Source: Rhodospirillaceae bacterium (GTDB taxonomy: Bacteria; Pseudomonadota; Alphaproteobacteria; MPNO01; UBA2964). Taken from it: a stretch of 64,000 nt of DNA. The stretch's first letter is position 1; the number at the start of each line of letters is the position of its first letter. Below the pieces are notes generated by a model, which did no database searches, was not told the DNA's origin, and saw only the letters and a program-made list of their open reading frames with translations. The position numbers were made by a program, and so were the translations under genes. This document shows, piece after piece, positions 18,746 to 28,869 of this stretch. The DNA lies in contig PBIN01000014.1 of the NCBI GenBank assembly GCA_002720855.1, positions 519,619 through 583,618 of the forward strand. Reading direction: 5' to 3'.

Positions 18746-19927
18746 ATGACAAATGAAAGCTTCGCGCGTCCTGCGCGGCTACCGAACAATCCTTGTTTTT
18801 CCTCTGGTCCCTGCGCCAAACGTCCCGGTTGGGATGCTTCAGCGCTTGGCGATGCGCTTGTTGGCAGGTCACACAGATCTGGCCCCGGCAAAGAGCGCCT
18901 TGGCGAAGTTTTGTCGCGTTCGCGAGATATTTTAGGGCTCCCGGATGATTATCGAATTGGAATCGTACCCGCCTCCGATACAGGCGCGGTTGAAATGGCG
19001 CTTTGGTCGTTATTAGGCGCTCGGGGCGTCGACGTCTTAGCCTGGGAGAGTTTCGGTTCTGGTTGGGTAACCGATGTCACAAAACAATTGCGGCTTGAAG
19101 ATGTTCGGGTGATCAAATCGGGCTACGGCGAGCTTCCGGATTTATCCGAAGCCGATTGGTCACGCGATGTCGTCTTTACCTGGAACGGCACTACCTCTGG
19201 CGTAAAAGTACCCAACGGGGATTGGATTGCGTCGGATCGTGAAGGTTTGGCAATTTGTGATGCCACATCGGCTGCATTTGCAATGCCTCTCCCTTGGGAA
19301 AAGCTCGATGTTATTACCTATTCCTGGCAAAAGGTTATGGGTGGCGAAGCCCAACACGGAATTCTTATCTTAAGTCCCAGGGCCGTCGAGCGTCTTGAAA
19401 ACTATGTACCTGCCTGGCCCATGCCAAAAATTTTTCGCCTGACATCTGGCGGAAAATTGAATGAAGGCGTCTTTCGCGGTGAGACAATCAATACACCATC
19501 GATGGTATGCGTCGAGGACGCGCTTGATGGTTTGAAATGGGCTGAGTCAATTGGCGGCGCCAAGAGTTTGATTGACCGCTCAGACGCTAATCTGAGCGCA
19601 ATCACGAAGTGGGTCGATAATACCGACTGGGTTGATTTCCTCGCGGCAGCGCCGGATATCAGATCAAACACATCTGTATGCCTGAGCATCGTTGACCCGT
19701 GGTTCCTCGAATTACCCGAAGATGCGCGGGCGAAAGTTCCAAAGAAGATCGACACAATTTTAGAACGTGAGAATGTCGCGTACGACATAAATGGATATCG
19801 CGATGCACCTCCCGGATTAAGAATCTGGGCTGGCGCGACTATTGAAACCCGAGATTTGCAGGATTTGTTTCCGTGGCTCGATTGGGCTTACGCCTCGGTC
19901 AAAGCCGAGTTGATGGAAGCGGAGTGA
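18746..19927 (+). CDS. serC: Phosphoserine aminotransferase
   Basis: A 393-residue PLP enzyme converting 3-phosphohydroxypyruvate and glutamate to phosphoserine. The N terminus [15 protein letters not shown] is typical of the alphaproteobacterial/archaeal-type SerC, and the PLP Lys is K196 in [11 protein letters not shown]. It is followed after 7 bp by serA, forming the serine biosynthesis operon. Translation is probably controlled by the leader structure covering its ribosome-binding site. Confidence 0.96.
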   Translation: MTNESFARPARLPNNPCFSSGPCAKRPGWDASALGDALVGRSHRSGPGKERLGEVLSRSRDILGLPDDYRIGIVPASDTGAVEMALWSLLGARGVDVLAWESFGSGWVTDVTKQLRLEDVRVIKSGYGELPDLSEADWSRDVVFTWNGTTSGVKVPNGDWIASDREGLAICDATSAAFAMPLPWEKLDVITYSWQKVMGGEAQHGILILSPRAVERLENYVPAWPMPKIFRLTSGGKLNEGVFRGETINTPSMVCVEDALDGLKWAESIGGAKSLIDRSDANLSAITKWVDNTDWVDFLAAAPDIRSNTSVCLSIVDPWFLELPEDARAKVPKKIDTILERENVAYDINGYRDAPPGLRIWAGATIETRDLQDLFPWLDWAYASVKAELMEAE

Positions 19928-19934
19928 GGATAAA

Positions 19935-21533
19935 ATGCCAAAAGTATTAATTTCTGACAGTTTGAGCTTGCGTGCGGTCGACATATTCAAGAACCGAGGG
20001 CTTGAAGTTGACGTTAAAACCGGTATGACGCCGGAGGAGCTGATTGAGTGCATTGGCAACTATGATGGCTTGGCCGTGCGTTCTGCGACCAAAGTGACCC
20101 CAGAAGTGTTAGCTGCAGCCAAGAATTTGAAGGTTGTTGGGCGAGCGGGTATCGGCGTTGACAACATCAATATAGATGAGGCCTCGGCAAACGGCGTCGT
20201 GGTTATGAATACACCGTTCGGCAATGCAATAACGACAGCAGAACATGCTATCGCGATGATGTTTGCCTTGGCACGCCAGATTCCGTCGGCGGATCAAATG
20301 ACACAGGCAGGGAAGTGGGAAAAATCCCGTTTTATGGGTACAGAGCTCACTGGCAAAACACTCGGGATCATCGGTTGCGGCAATATCGGTTCACGCGTTG
20401 CCGAGCGGGCGATCGGGCTAAAAATGCGCGTTGTTGCCTATGACCCTTTCCTGACAGTGGATCGAGCGCAGGACCTTGGCGTCGAAAAGGTCGAATTGGA
20501 AGAATTATTTCCGCGTGCCGATATCATAACGCTGCATACGCCATTAACTGATGCCACACGAGATGTACTGAACAAGACCGCATTTGCGCAAATGCGTGAT
20601 GGCGTCCTGATCGTGAATTGCGCACGCGGGGAATTGGTCGTTGAGGAAGATATTAAATCCGCACTTGAATCTGGCAAAGTTGGCGGATTCGCTGTCGATG
20701 TTTTTCCGACTGAACCCCCTGAAAATTACAGTTTGTTCGGGATGGATAATGTCGTGGCAACTCCTCATCTCGGTGCGGCGACCGCTGAAGCACAGGAAAA
20801 TGTTGCACTTCAGGTTGCCGAACAGATGTCCGATTACTTGCTCAGCGGCGCCGTCGTAAATGCCATCAATATGGCGTCGGTATCGGCAGAAGATGCGCCA
20901 AAACTGAAGCCTTATATGCATCTCGCTGAATTGCTTGGTGGTTTTGCGGGGCAAATTATAGAAACGGGTTTGCAGTCCATTACTATCGAATATGAGGGAC
21001 ATGCCGCAAGTTTGAACACCAAGCCGCTCACCGCTTGCGCGCTTACCGGTGTGATGTCTCCCGCCATGGAATCGGTGAATATGGTCAATGCTCCAGTTAT
21101 TGCGCGGGACCGTAATATCGGTGTGTCCATCGTCAATCACGAAAGGGAGTGCGAATATCAAACGCTGGTGCATCTCACTGTGAAAACTGAAAAGCGACAG
21201 CTTTCCGTTGCTGGTACTCTTATTGGTGGCGATAAGCCACGGATTGTGGAAATTGGCGGCGTCCCGATGGAAGCCTCATTGGGGCGTCAAATGGTTTATA
21301 CGGTGAACAGGGATATGCCGGGCATTATCGGTGCGTTCGGTATGGCGATGGCAAATGCAGGCGTCAATATTGCGAACTTTATCCTTGGCAGAACGAAGCC
21401 TGGCGGTGATGCGGTAGCACTTCTCGAATTGGATCACGAAGTAAGCGAAGACGTATTACAAACTATTCGTGAAGTTCCTCATGTTCTTGAAGCCACTCAA
21501 TTGAGTTTTCCCTCCATTGACGCAAGCGTTTAG
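19935..21533 (+). CDS. serA: D-3-phosphoglycerate dehydrogenase
   Basis: A 532-residue long-form PGDH, the first committed enzyme of serine synthesis. The Rossmann motif GCGNIG is at residues 147-152; NCARGELVVEED and TPHLGAATAEAQ contain the catalytic Arg and His; an intervening domain (about 315-450) and a C-terminal ACT domain (VYTVNRDMPGIIGAFG...) follow, typical of serine-sensitive long PGDHs. It is cotranscribed with serC. Its stop overlaps the convergent carbonic-anhydrase-like gene by 4 bp. Confidence 0.97.
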   Translation: MPKVLISDSLSLRAVDIFKNRGLEVDVKTGMTPEELIECIGNYDGLAVRSATKVTPEVLAAAKNLKVVGRAGIGVDNINIDEASANGVVVMNTPFGNAITTAEHAIAMMFALARQIPSADQMTQAGKWEKSRFMGTELTGKTLGIIGCGNIGSRVAERAIGLKMRVVAYDPFLTVDRAQDLGVEKVELEELFPRADIITLHTPLTDATRDVLNKTAFAQMRDGVLIVNCARGELVVEEDIKSALESGKVGGFAVDVFPTEPPENYSLFGMDNVVATPHLGAATAEAQENVALQVAEQMSDYLLSGAVVNAINMASVSAEDAPKLKPYMHLAELLGGFAGQIIETGLQSITIEYEGHAASLNTKPLTACALTGVMSPAMESVNMVNAPVIARDRNIGVSIVNHERECEYQTLVHLTVKTEKRQLSVAGTLIGGDKPRIVEIGGVPMEASLGRQMVYTVNRDMPGIIGAFGMAMANAGVNIANFILGRTKPGGDAVALLELDHEVSEDVLQTIREVPHVLEATQLSFPSIDASV

Positions 21534-22165
21534 TTGGAGATGAATTCATCCCCTGCGGGGTCGAACCAGGAAAATTCGCGGTTTCGTTCATCGTAAAACC
21601 AGCCATGAAGTGCGATTGACCCTGTATAAACACGATCGAGAATCCAAGGGTAGGTCATCAGGTTTTCAAATGAAATCCGCGTTAGCTCCTGGCTGCATAT
21701 ACGTTGCCGCTCGCTATCCGGAATATTGGCACTGCCAACGCGGTTGATCGCGGAAGCGGTAAGTTGCGTCCAGCTGGGCAGGTATTGACCATCGACAATC
21801 GCTGCTATTCCTTCCGCTTCTTCATTCAAGAGACAATTTAGAAGCCCACAATTTGGACTAACCAGGACGATAAGGTGTTCTACATTACAGACTTGGACGG
21901 CAAATTCGAGCGCAGCGCCGATTGAAAAGTCCATCCCGTCGCCAGCGCCCGGTGTCACCAGCCCCGCGGTATTTCGGATAACGTAAAACGTGCCCGCTGC
22001 AGCGCCGGTGAGGTCATGTGGATCGATCGGGAAATCTGCGGCGGTAATTACTGCCGCGACTGGCTTTGAATTTTCTGGCAAATCTTTGGGAGTGGTCGCG
22101 GAACTAGTTTTTGTTGCAAAATTCTTCGCTGCCGCGACCCAGTTATCGACATGACTATTATCCAT
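21530..22165 (-). CDS. Beta-carbonic-anhydrase-fold protein lacking the usual zinc ligands
   Basis: A 211-residue protein with the beta-carbonic anhydrase core: the FYVIRNTAGLV strand (cf. RNxAN), the SIGAALEFAVQVCNVEHLIVL helix-strand and the IALHGWFYD ending. However, the zinc-binding CxDSR block is replaced by ITAADFP (residues 40-46) and the HxxC block by SPNCG (103-107), leaving only C106 of the three protein ligands and neither the catalytic Asp nor Arg. It is therefore probably not an active anhydrase; a binding or regulatory role is possible. It is divergent from the Rieske dioxygenase gene. Confidence 0.7.
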   Translation of the reverse strand: MDNSHVDNWVAAAKNFATKTSSATTPKDLPENSKPVAAVITAADFPIDPHDLTGAAAGTFYVIRNTAGLVTPGAGDGMDFSIGAALEFAVQVCNVEHLIVLVSPNCGLLNCLLNEEAEGIAAIVDGQYLPSWTQLTASAINRVGSANIPDSERQRICSQELTRISFENLMTYPWILDRVYTGSIALHGWFYDERNREFSWFDPAGDEFISN

Positions 22166-22289
22166 GTCTTTTGTGTTGCTGTTGTTGCTGAATCATCAGT
22201 TCGCTCGAATGTTGTTGTATGTCTAGGGCCAAAGCTTGCTCGGGCAGAGCTTAAGCTTCATGATTAACCCAAAATAACAGGGTGTAGCT

Positions 22290-23594
22290 ATGGATGTCGA
22301 ACAGCTGGTGCAGGCGGACAGAGTGCACCGCCGCGTATACAATGACACAGAGATTTTTGAGCTTGAAATAGAGAAAATATTTTCTGTCGCCTGGATTTAT
22401 ATTGGTCACGTTAGCCAAGTTCAGAATCCTGGCGATTTTTATTGCACCGATATTGCACTTCAACCCGTCGTTATGACTCGCCACTCGGATGGCGAAATTA
22501 AAGTGTTGTTTAATAGGTGCGGGCATCGTGGTGCGCAAGTTATCCGTCCAGAGAATGGTAGTTCTGAAACATATCGATGTTGCTACCATGGTTGGGAATA
22601 TGACACCGATGGAACTCTCATCGCCGTCCCGCGTCCACGAGGTTACGAGAAAAGCGCGGTGCAGCCCGGAGACCCCGCATATGGGATGACACATGTTCCT
22701 CGAATGGCGGAGTATCGCGGATTCGTTTTTGCGTCTTTGTCTCCTACCGGTCCAACACTCGAGGAATTTCTCGGACCAATTGCGACTTCTATCGACGATT
22801 TGGTCGATCGCGCACCGGATGGCGAAATAGAGGTCGCTGGAGGCGTTGCGCGTCACCTTTATCAGGGAAACTGGAAGCTCGTATTCGAAAATCTGTGTGA
22901 TGGTTTGCATCCGAACTGTGTACATCAATCCTCAATCGAAGCAGCGAACCAACAAGACGACACAACCTACTCAGATGGCGCTGGTGAAATAGGAGTTCGT
23001 CAAATGCGCCAGAATGGGGCTCCTTGGGAATTTTGGGAGGATCAGGTTGGTTTGTGGGCTTATCGGTTTGGCCATAGTTACCTCGGTGATTACCATGACG
23101 ATGCGAAACTGGTGGCCGCTAGGAACGATTCTTCGTTTGACGACTACTACGCTGCCATGGAGGCGGCTAAGGGCAATGCGAGGACGCAAGAGATTTTGGG
23201 AGTTATGCGTTGGAATACGAATATTTATCCAACGATATCTTTTATGAGTCAGTTTCGTCAGCTCCGCGTTATCAGGCCGGTGAGCGTGGACCAAACGGAA
23301 GTCCTGGGGTTTTGCTTCCGCCTAAAAGGGGCTCCCGAGAAGATGTTCCATGACACAATCCGATTTGCGAATATCACAAATGCTGTGGCGTCCCCTGTTT
23401 TGACCGATGATTTAGAGACCTATGACCGGATTCGTCGAGGTTTAATGACCGATGGAAATGATTGGATAGCGACATCACGGGGCTTAGGCGGAGATGCGCC
23501 GGATGAAGATGGTGGTTGGTGTGCCGAAAATGGGCTGAGTGAATTGCATATACGAAATATGTTCGATGCCTGGTCGCATTATATGACGGATTAA
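22290..23594 (+). CDS. Rieske aromatic-ring-hydroxylating dioxygenase, alpha subunit
   Basis: A 434-residue catalytic subunit. The Rieske [2Fe-2S] ligands are C77/H79 (RCGHRG) and C97/H100 (RCCYHGW). The mononuclear iron site is in the NLCDGLHPNCVH segment: H207 and H212, with D204 as the bridging Asp to the neighbouring Rieske centre. Length and overlap with the beta subunit gene (5-bp gap) indicate an alpha3beta3 enzyme. The aromatic substrate cannot be predicted. No ferredoxin or reductase gene lies nearby, so electrons must come from elsewhere. Confidence 0.92.
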   Translation: MDVEQLVQADRVHRRVYNDTEIFELEIEKIFSVAWIYIGHVSQVQNPGDFYCTDIALQPVVMTRHSDGEIKVLFNRCGHRGAQVIRPENGSSETYRCCYHGWEYDTDGTLIAVPRPRGYEKSAVQPGDPAYGMTHVPRMAEYRGFVFASLSPTGPTLEEFLGPIATSIDDLVDRAPDGEIEVAGGVARHLYQGNWKLVFENLCDGLHPNCVHQSSIEAANQQDDTTYSDGAGEIGVRQMRQNGAPWEFWEDQVGLWAYRFGHSYLGDYHDDAKLVAARNDSSFDDYYAAMEAAKGNARTQEILGVMRWNTNIYPTISFMSQFRQLRVIRPVSVDQTEVLGFCFRLKGAPEKMFHDTIRFANITNAVASPVLTDDLETYDRIRRGLMTDGNDWIATSRGLGGDAPDEDGGWCAENGLSELHIRNMFDAWSHYMTD

Positions 23595-23599
23595 ATGCG

Positions 23600-24100
23600 A
23601 TGGCGGGTCAAAAAAATTTAGAGCAAGAGCAATTAAGATCGATCGAACTATTTTTGTTCAAGGAATCTCAGCTGCTCGATCATCGACAGTTTGATGACTG
23701 GCTAAATTTGTTTAAGGACAATGGGTGGTATTGGGTGCCAATTTCGCCGGATCAGGACAACCCCACTGATACTGTCTCGATTATTTATGATGACAGAAAA
23801 CTTCTGGAGACGAGAGTTCGTCGGCTGAATAATGTTAATATTCATGCTGAAAGTCCGCCCTCTCGGACCAGCAGAATAATTGGCAACATTGTTGTAGAAA
23901 GTACCGACACTCCTGTTGGCACCATCAATGTTTCATCTCGATTTCAGCTGATTGAATTTCGGAGTGATCGGCAAAGGCTGTTCGCGGGGACAGCTCATCA
24001 TATTTTGATACCCAATGACATCAGCTTCCTAATTCAAGGAAAACGCGTTGATCTCGTAAATGCGGAGGGAATGCTGGAGGGCATAACCTCACTTTTCTAA
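23600..24100 (+). CDS. Rieske dioxygenase, beta subunit
   Basis: A 166-residue small subunit of the SnoaL-like/NTF2 fold, with the family pattern DDWLNLFKDNGWYWVPISPDQ, an IIYDDRKLLETRVRRL helix region and SRFQLIEFRSDRQRLFAG strands. It has no cofactor of its own and supports hexamer assembly with the alpha subunit 5 bp upstream. The downstream hisZ gene starts 113 bp later and is likely a separate unit. Confidence 0.9.
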   Translation: MAGQKNLEQEQLRSIELFLFKESQLLDHRQFDDWLNLFKDNGWYWVPISPDQDNPTDTVSIIYDDRKLLETRVRRLNNVNIHAESPPSRTSRIIGNIVVESTDTPVGTINVSSRFQLIEFRSDRQRLFAGTAHHILIPNDISFLIQGKRVDLVNAEGMLEGITSLF

Positions 24101-24213
24101 TCGATTCTCAAATCCGTTTGCACAGGGGCCTCAAACCCGGTAGATACGCCGCGATACGCGCAGTAAACTGTGCCGTCAATTAATTTTCATTTGCCGTCAT
24201 TCGGCGGAACGAC

Positions 24214-25374
24214 ATGACTGAAAAAGAAAAACACGCATTGCTGCCTGCTGGCTTGAGAGATGTATTGCCTGACGATGCGGCTTTCGAAGCTGACATTGTC
24301 GAGCGGATAATGGCGTTCTTCGGTCAGAACGGATATGAGCGTGTTAAAGCACCATTGACTGAATTTGAAGATGGGTTGTTGAGCGGCGCCGGTGTGGCCC
24401 TGGCCCCGCAGACTTTTCGTCTTATGGACCCGGTTTCACAAAGGATGATGGGCGTTCGTGCAGACATCACGCCGCAAATAGCGAGAATTGCCAGGACTCG
24501 ACTTGGGGAATCGCCAAGGCCATTACGTCTTTCCTATGCTGGCGACGTCTTACGTGTCCGAGGGAGCCAGCTGCGACCCGAACGGCAAATTCTTCAGGTT
24601 GGTGCGGAATTGATCGGATCCGGATCGCCGTTGGCTGATACGGAAATAATCATTTTGGCTGCAAATGCAATCAGTACAATTGGGGTCGACAATTTTAGCG
24701 TCGACCTGACTGTTCCGCGTCTGGTCCCCAGCATTGTGGATCAATACGAGTTGTCAGAAGGCGCGGCAGCCGAGATCAGGGCGGCGCTGGACCGCAAAGA
24801 TCCCGAAGCAGTCCGATCAGTGGCCGGGCCGGCAACCGATATTCTAATATCAATGCTGGAAGCGACGGGCACTGTAGACAGTGCCCTAGACACCCTAAAG
24901 GCGCTCAACTTGCCTGAGACCGCGGCGGCTGAAAGAGAACGACTCGAGGTCGTTGTTGGTCACTTGCGCGGTGCCTCGCCGGAATTGCAGTTAACGCTCG
25001 ACCCAGCCGAAAACAGAGGGTTTGAATATCACACAGGCATCGGCTTCTCGATATTTGCCAAGGGCCTTGCCGGCGAGCTCGCGCGTGGCGGAAGATATCG
25101 CGTTGAGGGCAAATCCATTGACGAGGACGGAGAGCGGGCCACCGGTGTTACGCTTTACACCGACACTCTTCTTGGCATGCTCCCCAAACCGGCAGGTCGG
25201 AAACGTATTCTGGTGTCCGGTACGACGTCCCGTGAGACGATTTTGAGATTGCAAGAAGAAGACTGGATTACGGTTTCGGCACTGGAAATCAGTTCAGATT
25301 TGAATGCAGAGGCGATTCGCTTGGGTTGTTCACATATTCTAGGGAAAACCGGCCCTGAACCGGCAAAGGGATAG
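24214..25374 (+). CDS. hisZ: ATP phosphoribosyltransferase regulatory subunit HisZ
   Basis: A 386-residue class II aminoacyl-tRNA-synthetase-like protein related to HisRS. It activates the short-form HisG in the first step of histidine synthesis. [13 protein letters not shown] and [19 protein letters not shown] are HisZ-type motif regions, and LSYAGDVLR replaces the HisRS histidyl-specific motif. A C-terminal anticodon-binding domain is absent, as expected. HisG is not in the window. purA follows after 8 bp; hisZ-purA is a common alphaproteobacterial order. Confidence 0.93.
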   Translation: MTEKEKHALLPAGLRDVLPDDAAFEADIVERIMAFFGQNGYERVKAPLTEFEDGLLSGAGVALAPQTFRLMDPVSQRMMGVRADITPQIARIARTRLGESPRPLRLSYAGDVLRVRGSQLRPERQILQVGAELIGSGSPLADTEIIILAANAISTIGVDNFSVDLTVPRLVPSIVDQYELSEGAAAEIRAALDRKDPEAVRSVAGPATDILISMLEATGTVDSALDTLKALNLPETAAAERERLEVVVGHLRGASPELQLTLDPAENRGFEYHTGIGFSIFAKGLAGELARGGRYRVEGKSIDEDGERATGVTLYTDTLLGMLPKPAGRKRILVSGTTSRETILRLQEEDWITVSALEISSDLNAEAIRLGCSHILGKTGPEPAKG

Positions 25375-25382
25375 AAGCCAAA

Positions 25383-26675
25383 ATGGCAAATGTAGTGGTC
25401 GTCGGCTCGCAATGGGGGGACGAGGGAAAAGGAAAAATCGTTGATTGGTTGTCGCACCGCGCCGACGTGGTCGTCCGGTTCCAGGGAGGACACAATGCAG
25501 GTCATACTCTGGTTATCGACAATGTTACCTATAAACTTAGTCTCCTGCCGTCAGGTGTGGTTCGTCCTGGAAAACTTTCGATCATTGGTAATGGCGTCGT
25601 TGTTGATCCGTGGGCACTTCTCTCCGAAATAGATGGTTTGCGGGAGCAAGGTGTCGAGGTTTCGCCCGAGACGCTTAAAGTTGCCGAGAACGCAACATTG
25701 ATACTGCCATTGCACGGTGCCCTTGATCGTGCACGGGAAGAAGCGCGCGGTAGTGACAAGATTGGAACAACCGGTCGAGGTATTGGCCCGGCCTATGAGG
25801 ACAAGGTCGCCAGGCGCGCGATCCGGGTTTGCGACCTGGCGGAGCCTGATGCGTTGGAGGCCCGAGTCGATCAACTTCTGATGCATCACAATGCCCTTTT
25901 GAAGGGACTTGGAGCAGCACTCGTAGACCGCGATGAACTTCTGAGACAGCTGACTGAGCTGGCACCAAGGTTGCTTCCATACGCAGATAGTGTTTGGCAA
26001 CGACTCCATGAAGCAAGCAGAACGGAAAAAAGAATTCTTTTCGAAGGTGCGCAAGGTGCCATGCTCGACGTGGACCACGGAACCTATCCCTTTGTAACTT
26101 CTTCTAATACGCATGCGGCCCAGGCGGCGGTCGGGTCTGGCATGGCGGCGAAAGCAGCGGGTTACGTTTTGGGAATTACCAAAGCATATACGACGCGCGT
26201 TGGCAGTGGTCCGTTTCCCACCGAACAGGACAATGAAACGGGACAAAAATTGGGCGAACGAGGAAATGAGTTTGGTACTGTTACCGGTCGCCGTCGTCGC
26301 TGCGGCTGGTTTGATGCGGTCATGGTCCGGCAGGCAATCAAAGTTGGCGGCATCGATGGTATTGCGTTAACCAAACTCGATGTATTGGACGGCTTTGACA
26401 GTTTGAAGGTGTGTATCGGCTATCGATATCAAGGGGAGGAATATGATTTCTTTCCGGCCGGACGCGATGCGCAGGCAGGCGTAGAGCCTATTTATGAGAC
26501 CTTAGATGGATGGACCGAAAGTACATGCGGTGCTCAAAGTTGGGCGGAATTACCAGCAACCGCTGTTAAATACATCCGGCGAATTGAGGAGCTAATAGAG
26601 ACGCCTGTTGCTTTGCTTTCCACCAGTCCCGAACGGGATGATACGATATTGGTCCGTGACCCATTTGCAAATTGA
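25383..26675 (+). CDS. purA: Adenylosuccinate synthetase
   Basis: A 430-residue GTP-dependent enzyme that converts IMP and aspartate to adenylosuccinate, the first step of AMP synthesis. The GDEGKGK phosphate-binding loop is at residues 12-18, HNAGHT follows near residue 40, and [12 protein letters not shown] and [11 protein letters not shown] are family signatures. It is in one operon with hisZ, linking purine and histidine synthesis. Confidence 0.97.
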   Translation: MANVVVVGSQWGDEGKGKIVDWLSHRADVVVRFQGGHNAGHTLVIDNVTYKLSLLPSGVVRPGKLSIIGNGVVVDPWALLSEIDGLREQGVEVSPETLKVAENATLILPLHGALDRAREEARGSDKIGTTGRGIGPAYEDKVARRAIRVCDLAEPDALEARVDQLLMHHNALLKGLGAALVDRDELLRQLTELAPRLLPYADSVWQRLHEASRTEKRILFEGAQGAMLDVDHGTYPFVTSSNTHAAQAAVGSGMAAKAAGYVLGITKAYTTRVGSGPFPTEQDNETGQKLGERGNEFGTVTGRRRRCGWFDAVMVRQAIKVGGIDGIALTKLDVLDGFDSLKVCIGYRYQGEEYDFFPAGRDAQAGVEPIYETLDGWTESTCGAQSWAELPATAVKYIRRIEELIETPVALLSTSPERDDTILVRDPFAN

Positions 26676-26809
26676 CCCGATTGCTGGCGATTTAAAACAC
26701 CAAGCAAATCACGCGACCGGACAAATATTAACGATCTTTTTCCGTTAACGGTTAATTTGCTTTAGCAACCTACTCTTAAATCCTTTTTAGGTTAGGATTT
26801 TAGAGAGTT

Positions 26810-28849
26810 ATGGCTGAGGCCGACACTTCGTCAAACAACGCAGATGACGCCGGGGAAAGGACCGGTTTTGAGGTCGTTATCGCAAATCGGTATCGAATCC
26901 AGACCGATTCAGCACTGCCAAACCTAAATCTTGGCAATGCTAAAGCTTATACCGTTCGCGACGACAAGTCCCCTAAAGAGCCGTTGTTCGCCCGGGTGTG
27001 TGGTCCTGAATCGATCCCGCGATTAAATATCCTCAACAATTTAAAACACATGATGGATGCGAACCTGCTCAGGCCCGTTGAGTGCGAGGATATTGCCTGG
27101 CCGGGGGGTGAAGGTCGCCGGATTGCGATCATCTTTCGAAAACCGGATCATGAAGTAATGTTTCCGGCAAACGAGTCGAGAGTTACGCCGCTACAACCCG
27201 ATGAAATGGCAAAAACGCTTCTTGCCCCTGCGGTTTTAACTTTGGGATATATGGCACAACGCGGTCTTAGCCATAGGGCAATTCGAGCAGACAACATATA
27301 CTGGCACGGCGGGGGACGAAATTCGATTTTGCTCGGCGATTGCATTTCACATGCTCCAGCTCATCTGCAACCTGTTTTGTATGAAACGATCGAATCCGGT
27401 ATGACCCCGCCAATAGGTCGCGGGCCGGGCACGATCAGGGATGATTTCTATGCATTGGGTGTAACTGTGCTGGTTATGTCTCTCGGGGAACGCCCCCTGG
27501 ATACATTGACCGATGAACAAGTTCTTGATGCGAAATTGGCGCGCGGATCGTTTTCAGCTTTGATGGATGGTGGACGTCCACCATTTGGATTACGTGAACT
27601 TTTGCGAGGATTGCTTTCTGACGATCCTTACGAACGCTGGGGGCTAGAGCAACTTGAGCAATGGCTCGGCGGAGGCCTGCGTTCTTCTGTTCAGGAAATA
27701 CGTACGGGGGCCGTAGAACGTAGTTTTGAATTTGACGGAAAAGAATATACCAACTGCAGGGCCCTCGCGAGCGCATTCGGCAACAACTGGTCCAAAGCCG
27801 CCAAAACAATTCTCGATTCAGGGTTTGAAAAATGGTTACGCCGAGGTGTGACAGATCTTTCACTGGCGGGACGCCTTCGAAAGACCCTGGCAATCGGTGG
27901 ACTGCCGGATAAAGAGAAGGGTTTAGATGCGCGGAAAGTAGCGCAGGCCTGCATGATAATGGATAAACACGGTCCGGTTAGGTTCCAGGGTTTGGTGGCG
28001 ATGCCAACGGCGATGGGTCTGATGTTAGCCGACGGGTATTACCGGAAAAATTCTAAATCCATCAAACTTGTTGCAGAGGCTATTTCTTCGGGTGCGGTCT
28101 TGGACTGTTACACGCTGCAAGGTGGTGCGGAGACGATCATCTATGAAGCTGAAATTACGCAGCTCAAGCAAATGCAGCATTTATTGAAATCGACCGCAGC
28201 AGGATACGGTGTTGAACGATGTTTATATATGCTCAACCCCACCTATCCCTGCCAAAGTGAAGTGCTGCTCGGCAAGTATGTTCAGAATATTCGTGATGTG
28301 TTGCCAGCGCTTGAGGAAATCGTGGAGCAACACGGGTCCATGCCGAAGGTTGTTGATCGACACCTGGTGGCATTCATTGCCTGCAGGATTAAAGCCAACA
28401 TCGATAAGCCGCTGGCAGCTCTCGACGCCGCAAGCGATGCAACCGCGACCAAGCTCGCGATGCTGGGAATATTTGCCCGCATGCAGTCTAAATTTGGTCC
28501 CAAGAACTTACCCCACCTGACACAATGGTTGGCCAAGGAACTGGAACTGACAGTTGATCGTGTAAATGGAAAATCCATGCGTGACCAGCTTCGGGATCGG
28601 GTTCAATCGCTTGGACAATCGGGGAGTTTGGTGGAATTACAAAATTGTTTGAATAACGACAAAATCATTCGCCAGGATGAGACGGCGCGTAAAAAAGCTG
28701 TAAAAGAATTTAATGATGCCGCCCGCGAAATTTCACAACTTGAGTCAAAGGAATTTCAAGAAAGTGCACAACGCCAGGGTTGGCGAATAGCATCAAGAAT
28801 AAGCGCGACTGTTTCCATCGGAACAATGGCATATGTCGTCTTCTCATGA
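26810..28849 (+). CDS. Membrane-anchored protein-kinase-like protein, probably a pseudokinase
   Basis: A 679-residue protein. Residues 20-290 have a protein-kinase layout: an N-lobe region (NRYRIQ...), a catalytic-loop-like HRAIRADN at 155-162, a D177 in the activation-segment position and DDFYALGVTVL near 211 as subdomain IX. HRD has become HRA, the catalytic Lys of the loop is Arg, DFG is DCI and no N-lobe VAIK lysine is evident, so ATP transfer is doubtful. Residues 300-640 are a helical region of unknown type, and a C-terminal transmembrane helix (about 660-679) tail-anchors it. A small membrane protein gene starts 20 bp downstream. Confidence 0.8.
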   Translation: MAEADTSSNNADDAGERTGFEVVIANRYRIQTDSALPNLNLGNAKAYTVRDDKSPKEPLFARVCGPESIPRLNILNNLKHMMDANLLRPVECEDIAWPGGEGRRIAIIFRKPDHEVMFPANESRVTPLQPDEMAKTLLAPAVLTLGYMAQRGLSHRAIRADNIYWHGGGRNSILLGDCISHAPAHLQPVLYETIESGMTPPIGRGPGTIRDDFYALGVTVLVMSLGERPLDTLTDEQVLDAKLARGSFSALMDGGRPPFGLRELLRGLLSDDPYERWGLEQLEQWLGGGLRSSVQEIRTGAVERSFEFDGKEYTNCRALASAFGNNWSKAAKTILDSGFEKWLRRGVTDLSLAGRLRKTLAIGGLPDKEKGLDARKVAQACMIMDKHGPVRFQGLVAMPTAMGLMLADGYYRKNSKSIKLVAEAISSGAVLDCYTLQGGAETIIYEAEITQLKQMQHLLKSTAAGYGVERCLYMLNPTYPCQSEVLLGKYVQNIRDVLPALEEIVEQHGSMPKVVDRHLVAFIACRIKANIDKPLAALDAASDATATKLAMLGIFARMQSKFGPKNLPHLTQWLAKELELTVDRVNGKSMRDQLRDRVQSLGQSGSLVELQNCLNNDKIIRQDETARKKAVKEFNDAAREISQLESKEFQESAQRQGWRIASRISATVSIGTMAYVVFS

Positions 28850-28869
28850 GCGTGACAGGTTAGATTGAT

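Noticed and set aside
20544-21173. 209-codon minus-strand frame
   Set aside because: It lies inside serA, whose frame has family motifs throughout; His/Phe/Cys-rich composition is that of an antisense shadow.
22251-22928. 225-codon minus-strand frame over the Rieske gene
   Set aside because: The plus-strand frame has all Rieske and iron-site ligands; the antisense frame has no recognisable domain.
25551-26246. 231-codon minus-strand frame in purA
   Set aside because: Antisense of a clear PurA with intact GDEGKGK motif; no domain in the shadow frame.
26725-26800. TTAA-rich motifs upstream of the pseudokinase, resembling CtrA sites
   Set aside because: Spacings between TTAA halves are 3 and 13, not the 7 required for CtrA.
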